Below are positions 1 through 5,372 of a stretch of DNA of 6,139 bases, one piece after another. The stretch comes from a bacterium (lineage in GTDB: Bacteria; Desulfobacterota; S145-22), in the NCBI GenBank assembly GCA_027073795.1, contig JALTEW010000392.1, forward strand, positions 1-6,139. Direction: 5' to 3'. The translations under genes and the position numbers were made by a program. The notes below the pieces were generated by a model, which saw nothing but the letters and a program-made list of their open reading frames with translations, was not told where the DNA came from and did not search any database. The stretch's first letter is position 1. Each line of letters opens with the position of its first letter.

Positions 1-100
1 ATTTCAGAAAGGAACGTTGGAAGGATATGGGACGTAATTCATCTGGTTTCCGGTTGTCACGGCGCATCAGTCTTTCTCTCCGGCAACAGGTGGCAAAAAA

Positions 101-158
101 GGTGGAAAGTAAAAGGGGTGAAGAAAGGCAAGGGGCAAGGGACGAGAGGCAAAAGGCT
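101..158 (+). repeat. purine-rich imperfect repeat tract
   Basis: The plus strand is almost entirely A/G here, with recurring units such as AGGCAA, GGGCAA, GAGAGGCAA and AAGGC. It could be a degenerate simple repeat or the edge of a dispersed intergenic repeat family. No coding function is supported for it. Confidence 0.35.
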
Positions 159-160
159 AA

Positions 161-197
161 ACACAAAAACTCCATGTCTTTGTGCCTTGATGTGGAG
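161..197 (-). terminator. possible intrinsic terminator downstream of the aminotransferase
   Basis: On the minus strand, about 50 bases after the stop codon, CTCCA (197-193) and TGGAG (174-170) can pair around an 18-base loop. They are followed directly by TTTTTGTGTTT. The stem is short and the loop large, so efficiency would be modest. Confidence 0.35.
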
Positions 198-247
198 CAC
201 TGTTCTTAAATTAAAGAAATAGAGCAACATTTTTTTATGCCCTCGAT

Positions 248-1429
248 TTATGAAAAACTCTCGATGGCCCTTTTGAACCCATCCAGCGACCTCTCGATGG
301 CGCTGTCCTTGACGCAGTAAGCAAGCCGAAAATATCCAGGGGTGCCGAAACCGGATCCGGGAACAGCCAGAATGTCAAACTTTTTGAGATGGTTGACAAA
401 AGCCACATCATCCCCGCCGGGTGCCTTGGGAAAGAGATAGAAAGCCCCCATGGGTTTGACGATTTCGTAGCCGAAGGAAACAAGGGCGGGGTAAAACAGG
501 TCCCGCTTTTTATGGTATCCCGCCACATCCGCTGGTTCGTCCTGGAGCTCCGCCACCACACGTTGCATCAGCGCGGGAGCGTTGACATATCCGAGGATGC
601 GATTTGTGAAATTCGCGGCGGTAGAAAGAGCCTGAGCATCGGTCGATTCGGGGTGAATGGCGATATAACCGATGCGTTCACCCGGGATAGATAGGTCTTT
701 GGAATGCGACGTGATGAGGATGGTGTCCTCATAATAGACAGAAGGATAGGGAACCTTGGTGTTTTCAAAGACGATCTTTCGATAAGGTTCGTCTGAAATC
801 AAGTAGATGGGATGACCGATTTCTTCAGAAGCCTGATGCAGTGTTTCTGCAAGGGCCTTAATGGTTTCTTCCGAATAGATCACCCCCGTAGGATTGTTGG
901 GAGAGTTGATAATCATGGCTTTTGTCTTCTCGGTGATGGCGGCTTTCAGCATGTCAAGGTCAGGGAGGAAGGCGTCGGTGGTCGGCACAGGTTTTAAGGT
1001 TCCACCAAAGTTGTCTGCGTAAACGCGGTACTCCACGAAGAAGGGGGCAAAGGTCAGAATCTCATCCCCGGTGTCCATCAGGGCCTTAAGGATGACGTTG
1101 AGGCCTCCGGCGGCCCCAACTGTCATGACGATCTGGTTTGCCGTGTACGCAATCCCGGTTTGTCTGGTGAGGTATGCAGCAATCTTTTCCCTGACCCATG
1201 GGATACCACTGTTGGGCATGTAGGCATGGCTCCCGGGCGTGTCATCAGCCGCCAGGACTTTGAGTCGTCGTTTAAAAGATTCGGGCGGCTCGGTAATGGG
1301 ATTGCCCAGCGTAAAGTCATAAACATTCTCTTCGCCTTTTTGTTTTTTCAGCATAGCCCCTTCCTCAAACATCTTGCGGATCCAGGATGATGCCTCCATC
1401 GCCTTTGAAATCTTTGTCGAGATTGCCAT
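248..1429 (-). CDS. pyridoxal-phosphate-dependent class I/II aminotransferase (aspartate aminotransferase-like)
   Basis: A complete 393-residue fold-type I transaminase, soluble and presumably dimeric, that moves an amino group between an amino acid and a 2-oxo acid. Family landmarks are all present. FTLGNPITEPP at 39-49 covers the substrate-side glycine loop. GAAGGLNVIL at 105-114 is the PLP phosphate region. SPNNPTG at 176-182 has the Asn that contacts the PLP hydroxyl, and SDEPY at 212-216 has Asp213 (pairs with the pyridine nitrogen) and Tyr216. SHSKDLSIPGERIGY at 241-255 has the Schiff-base Lys244 and the phosphate-binding Arg252, and YFRLAY at 366-371 has Arg368 for the substrate alpha-carboxylate. 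Length is standard. The sequence gives no sure amino-acid specificity, so aspartate, alanine or aromatic substrates remain possible. It stands apart from the receptor operon, with its own strong ribosome-binding site and long upstream region, and probably has a general amino-acid metabolism role unrelated to uptake. Confidence 0.95.
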   Translation of the reverse strand: MAISTKISKAMEASSWIRKMFEEGAMLKKQKGEENVYDFTLGNPITEPPESFKRRLKVLAADDTPGSHAYMPNSGIPWVREKIAAYLTRQTGIAYTANQIVMTVGAAGGLNVILKALMDTGDEILTFAPFFVEYRVYADNFGGTLKPVPTTDAFLPDLDMLKAAITEKTKAMIINSPNNPTGVIYSEETIKALAETLHQASEEIGHPIYLISDEPYRKIVFENTKVPYPSVYYEDTILITSHSKDLSIPGERIGYIAIHPESTDAQALSTAANFTNRILGYVNAPALMQRVVAELQDEPADVAGYHKKRDLFYPALVSFGYEIVKPMGAFYLFPKAPGGDDVAFVNHLKKFDILAVPGSGFGTPGYFRLAYCVKDSAIERSLDGFKRAIESFS

Positions 1430-1434
1430 TACTC

Positions 1435-1440
1435 CCTCCT
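1435..1440 (-). promoter_or_regulatory. ribosome-binding site of the aminotransferase
   Basis: AGGAGG lies five bases before the ATG at 1429 and supports that start over the later in-frame ATG at codon 11. Confidence 0.75.
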
Positions 1441-1624
1441 TGATCTGTTTGCTTTATTCTGTGCGAAAAGGTACTTTCCCAAAAACATTTTCACGGCTTA
1501 AACTCGAGGCCCTTCCCCTTACCGTTTAGGCTTGGCTTTCTGCAAGTACGCCAACAAAAAAGAATAATTTCAAACTCACGCTAAAAAAGGCCACACCGAT
1601 GTAATTCCCTTTCGAATTTGGTTG

Positions 1625-1654
1625 GTTTTAACATATGAGTTTTTCCCGTGTCAA
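1625..1654 (-). promoter_or_regulatory. candidate promoter of the aminotransferase gene
   Basis: On the minus strand, a perfect -35 TTGACA (1654-1649) is followed after 18 bases by TAAAAC (1630-1625), a four-of-six match to the -10 consensus. Transcription would begin near 1618, giving a leader of about 190 bases before the ATG at 1429. The weak -10 leaves this uncertain. Confidence 0.35.
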
Positions 1655-1683
1655 GGAAGAGTAGCCTCGTAGAGATTTAGACG

Positions 1684-1705
1684 CCTTTTACGATCTCCTT
1701 TTACG
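1684..1705. repeat. 9-base tandem direct repeat upstream of the candidate aminotransferase promoter
   Basis: CCTTTTACG occurs at 1684-1692 and again at 1697-1705, a period of 13 bases (CGTAAAAGG twice on the minus strand). The pair lies about 30-50 bases upstream of the candidate -35 box of the aminotransferase, a position suited to an activator site. The period is somewhat more than one helical turn. Confidence 0.4.
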
Positions 1706-1876
1706 CATAACGATCGGAAATGAGATGATTTTCCCCTTTGTAATAATTTCTGCTCGAACGCTTTATCCCTCGCACATCAGAAAGGCACGGTAAAAACAAT
1801 GAATGAACCTATTGAAGAAGGGAAGGCGCCTCAGTTTTCACAACACAAAATGACTCACTTTTAAGGGATCGTTGGC

Positions 1877-2410
1877 TCATATATTTCGGAGGATATTTTT
1901 TACCATTCTACCCACCCTCGAGAGGTCTTTTTCATTAGGTCTTCCCCGAATATCTCCCAATGGTCCCTGTGTCGAAAGAATCTCGTTTCCTTTTAACTCT
2001 CCCACGATGTACCATTCTGCCAGCACCGTGAACCTTAAATGCTCAAAAAACTGCTCCATATATTTCATGGCGGGGATAGCCTCCCTTTTACCTGTATGCG
2101 GACCTGAGTATGTGCAGTAACAAATGGCATATTTGCCCGGTATCTTGGGAGAGGAAGGGAGAATATCCCCTCGCTTGCCATGAACCGAAAGCTGGGAATG
2201 GGCAAATTTGAGCACGGGCTTGGCAGGAAGGAGCTCGATGACCGGTGTTCCAAGAAATACCAGGTCGTAATCGTAGAGTTCAATCCCCGTTTTTTCCGTG
2301 ACCTTCACAACCTCCGGTGTCAATCCTTCAAGTGCTAAAGTTTCCGCAATTCTTTCCGTGACCTTTTTTGTGTTTCCGGTAAATGACTGGTAGAGAATCA
2401 GCGTTTTCAT
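1877..2410 (-). CDS. flavodoxin family protein
   Basis: A 177-residue soluble FMN-binding electron-transfer protein. The first strand and phosphate loop are textbook: LILYQSFTGNTKKV at 4-17, with S-x-T-G-N-T at 9-14 binding FMN phosphate. A second segment, FLGTPVIELLPAKPVLKF at 52-69, and CYCTYSGPHTG at 97-107 correspond to the loops that flank the isoalloxazine ring. Length fits short-chain, single-domain flavodoxin-like proteins; there is no fused metallo-beta-lactamase or ferredoxin domain. The ATG overlaps the TGA of the FmdE gene as ATGA, and a modest AAAGGGG lies six bases upstream, so translation is probably coupled. In this operon it could supply electrons to reduce an imported metal complex or corrinoid, or serve the FmdE partner; this is inference. 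It is the last gene of the operon: 447 non-coding bases follow. Confidence 0.9.
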   Translation of the reverse strand: MKTLILYQSFTGNTKKVTERIAETLALEGLTPEVVKVTEKTGIELYDYDLVFLGTPVIELLPAKPVLKFAHSQLSVHGKRGDILPSSPKIPGKYAICYCTYSGPHTGKREAIPAMKYMEQFFEHLRFTVLAEWYIVGELKGNEILSTQGPLGDIRGRPNEKDLSRVGRMVKNILRNI

Positions 2411-3111
2411 ACAGTTCCCCTTTCAATATGCATCCCCCTGCCTTCCAGAACAAAATAGGAGTCACCCGAACAAGAAAGACAAATGGGTTTCCCATCTCTT
2501 AACCGCCCCCGTGATTCCATGAAGGCCTCCCCGCATTCAGCGCATATGAGAGAGGGGTGGATTGGCGCGTGACCCGGCAAAGAGACAGTCACGTCTTGAA
2601 CGTCAAACTGTTCTTCATCCGGAATCTCCAACTGCCTGAACGATAACTCCTCCCAAACGTCCTTCAACCGTTGCATCTCCTCGGGAGTGCCCTTCTGACG
2701 CCGGCGTATGAACCGATCGAACAGATCTTGGGCCTCGGGGTTCTCTTTCGTCATGGACTCAGGATATCCGGCCTTTAAGGAAACCCGGATTCCCTTCCCG
2801 CTTCGGAACGCTAATGTCATAGCTGTCTTTCCTACATCCTTGAAAATAAGGGCGTTATTGCCAAAGGTGCATCCGGTCGTCATCTGAACCCCGTCGGAAA
2901 AGCAGTTGTTGGTCTCCACGATGGCCAAGGTATCCTCATCGATCCCTTCCGTAAAGGCATTCAGCCTTTTAAGGGCGATGACAGAGGCCTTAACGCCGAG
3001 TGCCACGAAGGGGCAGAAATGCCCATGAAGTTCACCAACCTTCAACAGCAGCCACCGTAAATCCCCTTCTTCAATCTTCTGCTGAATTTCCTTTCTTGGA
3101 TTTGTGCTCAT
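2407..3111 (-). CDS. FmdE-family protein (PF02663) with C-terminal zinc ribbon
   Basis: A 234-residue cytoplasmic protein of the FmdE family, named after a gene in the molybdenum formylmethanofuran dehydrogenase operon of methanogens. Its biochemical role is not established, although metal binding is a family trait. The N-terminal alpha/beta domain carries the family signature ELHGHFCPF at 27-35 (His29, His31, Cys33) and a Cys-rich core, NNCFSDGVQMTTGCTFGNN, at 68-86 (Cys70, Cys81); these likely form the metal or substrate site. A helical charged linker spans about 125-165. A zinc ribbon at 190-214 has the pattern CxxC-x17-CxxC (Cys190, Cys193, Cys211, Cys214). No formylmethanofuran dehydrogenase subunits lie nearby, so this is a stand-alone copy and the dehydrogenase name should not be transferred. 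Its place between a TonB receptor and a flavodoxin, beside an ABC importer, suggests handling or sensing of an imported metal or cofactor (inference). It overlaps the flavodoxin start by four bases (ATGA). Confidence 0.9.
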   Translation of the reverse strand: MSTNPRKEIQQKIEEGDLRWLLLKVGELHGHFCPFVALGVKASVIALKRLNAFTEGIDEDTLAIVETNNCFSDGVQMTTGCTFGNNALIFKDVGKTAMTLAFRSGKGIRVSLKAGYPESMTKENPEAQDLFDRFIRRRQKGTPEEMQRLKDVWEELSFRQLEIPDEEQFDVQDVTVSLPGHAPIHPSLICAECGEAFMESRGRLRDGKPICLSCSGDSYFVLEGRGMHIERGTV

Positions 3112-3118
3112 TTTAAAT

Positions 3119-3124
3119 CCTCCT
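3119..3124 (-). promoter_or_regulatory. ribosome-binding site of the FmdE-family gene, overlapping the receptor stop codon
   Basis: A perfect AGGAGG lies seven bases before the ATG at 3111 and shares bases with the TAG stop of the receptor (3125-3123). Ribosomes finishing the receptor would land at this site, which suggests translational coupling. It also fixes the FmdE start. Confidence 0.8.
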
Positions 3125-5264
3125 AATAATCAAATTTCAACCCAGCAAACAACATCCTGTGTGGCATGGGGTAGCCATAGGTTTCCTCGTACCGTTCATC
3201 AAACAGGTTATTGCACCCCGCTATGATATACCCTTTTATCTTTTTTTTCAGCAGGGGATATCGGAGATAAACGTCAACAACATGATAGGCACCCATCTTT
3301 CCCAGAGTGCATGCGCCAAAAGGGCACCCTGACCCCAGAGGCTTGAAATTTCTGGAATTGACCGGGATTGCCCGATCATCCACCCATCGATACGTCACTT
3401 TGAAAAGAGTATTATCTTTCTTTGCGTATTGGATTCCAAGATTAAACTTCCACCTGGGAATTTCAGGCAGTTCATCCGTTAACCTATTACTCATATCCAG
3501 GATATCCCCTTTCTTTTTCGTCTTTTCGTATGTGGCATTGGCAAAACAGGAAAAATGTTTCATAAAACTGTAGGAAATATCTCCTTCCAACCCCCTGAAG
3601 GTTACTTGATCTATATTATAAACTACGCGACTTGGCTTATAGCCAAAAATGGTCCGGATATAATCGTCCACGTTGTAATAATATCCACGAATGGTCATGC
3701 TCAAACGGGGGATGGGTTTGGCCCTCACTCCGAACTCGTACTGCGCAGCATCTTCGTAAGTCAGGGCTTTTCTGGAAATGCCATGCCAGGATGGATTATA
3801 TCCGGCATAATACCAGTAAAGCTCTGGAGCCGTGGGGAATCTTACGGCCCGCCCCACTGTAGAATAGATCTCGATACCGGAGAATGGATAGAGATAGATA
3901 CCGAATTTTGGAGAAACAACTGTGTCTTTGATATCCCTTGTAGGTATTTGAAGGGCGGGATTTGTAGAGGCTGCTGCCTTGTAATAGTCAACCCTCATGC
4001 CCCCATAGAGTTCCAATTTTTCCCCGATACTCCAGAAATCTTGGGCAAACCCCCCATATCGCTTTATCAGGTTATGCTGGGCCGATCCATCTGTAGGGAT
4101 TCTAACCAGATAAGCCGGATTAATAAGGGTATAGATCAAAGAACCATATCCCAAGTAGCTGCCTTCAAGTCCCGCCTTGAAGCGATGGGACCCAATGTTT
4201 TTTTCCCCCTTGGCCTGCCATCCCCATGATTTATCAGGATGGGTTTTTCGATGGATGATGCACTGCCCTGTATCTGCAGCGTAAAACCATTCCTCCCGAT
4301 CCTCGGAATTAAAATAGACATCTGCATAAACATTCGCACCGAAAAGTTTCTTTGCAAACGAGGCATCTCCTACCAATCGCTTCTTGTTGTAATAGCTTCT
4401 ATTCCCCCAGGTTTTATATGGATTATAAGCGGGACTTGTTTTGGGGAGGTCCGCCTTGAAAAAAAGCCCTGGGCCTGCAAGATACGTCCCGTCGCTGTCC
4501 GGCCATGAGGGAGTGTAAAAAACGCTGTCGGGACGATTATACATGGGGAAATTAAAATCACCATCCGTGTACCCAAGCCGGAAAGACAAATCTCCACCTT
4601 TTGGAAGGTAGAGAGAAAAATTTGTGTGAAAACCTTTGCGGTCAACCTCCGAATTCCGCAGAAATCCCTCTGTTCTCAAGTGATTTCCTGAGAATATAAA
4701 TCCTATTCTATCATCTCTATAACTTACCCCTGCCGTTTCTTGGTAGGTGTTGTAGCGTTGCGCACCTCCCTGGACGCTGAAATGCAGTCCCTTTTGGGGT
4801 TTCCTGGGAATCAGACGAATAATACCTCCAAGAGTATTCCCATATTCAGCAGTTGCAGCCCCACGTACAACCTCCATGCTTTCAAGGTCATCAAGAGGAA
4901 TCATACTCCAGTCCACATAATACCCCCCCATAACTCCCGTTCCATTCAAAGGTCGATCTCCCAGAAGGACCAGGTAACGTGATTCATCGAATCCTCGAAG
5001 CTTAACCATGCTCTGTTGTGGGGTCAGGAGAGACCGCTCGCGGACATCGATTCCTGAAAAGGTAGAAAGGATATCCCCGGGGAGTGCGGACATGGATGTA
5101 CCGCTATCTGTAACCTTTTTGGCACTTTCTCGTATGTCCTTGAATTTTGATGCCTCCACAACAACTTTTTGTAATGTTTTGACTTCTTCTGCTTGAACAA
5201 GTCCACATGCGATTCCAAATAGCAGAAACCCTCCTAACACACCCGTAAAAATCTGACGCAACAT
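3123..5264 (-). CDS. TonB-dependent outer-membrane receptor
   Basis: A 713-residue outer-membrane active transporter that would import a scarce ligand (metal chelate, corrinoid, heme or siderophore) using energy from TonB-ExbB-ExbD, whose genes are not in the window. Residues 1-25 form a signal peptide with a hydrophobic core and a VQA|EE type I cleavage site. LQKVVVEASK at 31-40 sits where TonB-box-like and entry segments are found. The plug domain covers about 55-155, with VKLRGFDESRYLVLLGDRPLNG-like strands at 88-109 and the hallmark EVVRGAATAEYGNTLGG at 131-147. The rest is a 22-strand-type barrel with alternating aromatic strands. It carries a FPTAPELYW motif at 477-484, NNLFDERYEETYGYP near 685-699, and a C-terminal aromatic end (FAGLKFDY). 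Length is normal for small-ligand receptors of the BtuB/CirA kind. A putative extracellular loop near 643-655 carries CPFGAC. It is first in a three-gene operon; the downstream start is 11 bases past its stop. The ligand is unknown; metal or cofactor is inferred from context. Confidence 0.93.
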   Translation of the reverse strand: MLRQIFTGVLGGFLLFGIACGLVQAEEVKTLQKVVVEASKFKDIRESAKKVTDSGTSMSALPGDILSTFSGIDVRERSLLTPQQSMVKLRGFDESRYLVLLGDRPLNGTGVMGGYYVDWSMIPLDDLESMEVVRGAATAEYGNTLGGIIRLIPRKPQKGLHFSVQGGAQRYNTYQETAGVSYRDDRIGFIFSGNHLRTEGFLRNSEVDRKGFHTNFSLYLPKGGDLSFRLGYTDGDFNFPMYNRPDSVFYTPSWPDSDGTYLAGPGLFFKADLPKTSPAYNPYKTWGNRSYYNKKRLVGDASFAKKLFGANVYADVYFNSEDREEWFYAADTGQCIIHRKTHPDKSWGWQAKGEKNIGSHRFKAGLEGSYLGYGSLIYTLINPAYLVRIPTDGSAQHNLIKRYGGFAQDFWSIGEKLELYGGMRVDYYKAAASTNPALQIPTRDIKDTVVSPKFGIYLYPFSGIEIYSTVGRAVRFPTAPELYWYYAGYNPSWHGISRKALTYEDAAQYEFGVRAKPIPRLSMTIRGYYYNVDDYIRTIFGYKPSRVVYNIDQVTFRGLEGDISYSFMKHFSCFANATYEKTKKKGDILDMSNRLTDELPEIPRWKFNLGIQYAKKDNTLFKVTYRWVDDRAIPVNSRNFKPLGSGCPFGACTLGKMGAYHVVDVYLRYPLLKKKIKGYIIAGCNNLFDERYEETYGYPMPHRMLFAGLKFDY

Positions 5265-5270
5265 ACATGA

Positions 5271-5277
5271 ACCTCCT
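5271..5277 (-). promoter_or_regulatory. ribosome-binding site of the TonB-dependent receptor
   Basis: AGGAGGT is a near-perfect Shine-Dalgarno sequence, with AGGAGG seven bases before the ATG at 5264. A second ATG at 5268 is out of frame and too close to the site, so the 5264 start is preferred. That start is also the one that yields a proper signal peptide. Confidence 0.8.
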
Positions 5278-5290
5278 TTTCCATTGTGTG

Positions 5291-5319
5291 ATTATAAGGA
5301 GCTTCTGCTCCAGCGTCTT
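5291..5319 (-). promoter_or_regulatory. candidate sigma70-type promoter of the receptor-fmdE-flavodoxin operon, with inverted repeat in the spacer
   Basis: Read on the minus strand, a perfect -10 hexamer TATAAT (5296-5291) lies 17 bases after AAGACG (5319-5314), which keeps only the GAC core of a -35 box. Transcription would start near 5284, leaving a leader of about 20 bases containing the ribosome-binding site. The spacer contains a perfect inverted repeat, GGAGC-AGAA-GCTCC (5311-5298), placed where a repressor or a spacer-binding activator could act. The poor -35 fits a regulated promoter. Regulator identity cannot be told from the sequence. Confidence 0.45.
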
Positions 5320-5354
5320 CGTGACGGAAATCCTGAAAAATCGAAACACAAAAC

Positions 5355-5366
5355 GGGCTTCGGCCC
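5355..5366 (-). terminator. possible weak terminator or attenuator hairpin after the ABC ATPase gene
   Basis: Only a few bases beyond the ATPase stop codon, the transcript can form GGGC-CGAA-GCCC, a perfect 4-bp GC stem. It is followed by a T-rich but interrupted tract (GTTTTGTGTTTCGATTTTT). The stem is short for an intrinsic terminator, so partial read-through into the receptor operon is likely if it works at all. Confidence 0.3.
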
Positions 5367-5372
5367 TGGTAT

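Larger units (their letters stand above)
1430..1876. other. 447-base non-coding region between the flavodoxin and aminotransferase genes
   Basis: No convincing gene is present on either strand. On the minus strand it must hold the end of the receptor operon, where no clear stem followed by a T-run could be found, and the promoter and leader of the aminotransferase. It contains a perfect TTGACA, a 9-base tandem direct repeat (1684-1705), and a short palindrome AGGCGCCT within 1823-1831. No known riboswitch signature was recognised. Confidence 0.6.

Noticed and set aside
27..209. 60-residue plus-strand reading frame in the left flank
   Set aside because: It is low-complexity and runs through the purine-rich repeat. 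Its composition is rich in Arg, Lys, Ser and Glu, it shows no recognisable motif, and the ribosome-binding site is poor.
1799..1864. 21-residue plus-strand open frame in the 447-base gap
   Set aside because: It is very short and the nearest purine-rich site (AGAAAGG) is about 13 bases upstream, which is too far. There is no supporting context.
3555..4229. 224-residue plus-strand reading frame inside the receptor gene
   Set aside because: It lies antisense to a receptor gene with clear family motifs across the same stretch. It has no domain pattern of its own and is best explained as a shadow frame.
5104..5349. minus-strand frame starting upstream of the receptor, including the ATG at 5268
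   Set aside because: It is out of frame with the receptor. The AGGAGG spacing and the signal peptide support the 5264 start instead.
5265..5372. cobalamin or molybdenum-cofactor riboswitch in the receptor leader
   Set aside because: Only 108 bases separate the genes, and I could find none of the conserved core segments of those RNAs. The likely promoter leaves a leader of about 20 bases.
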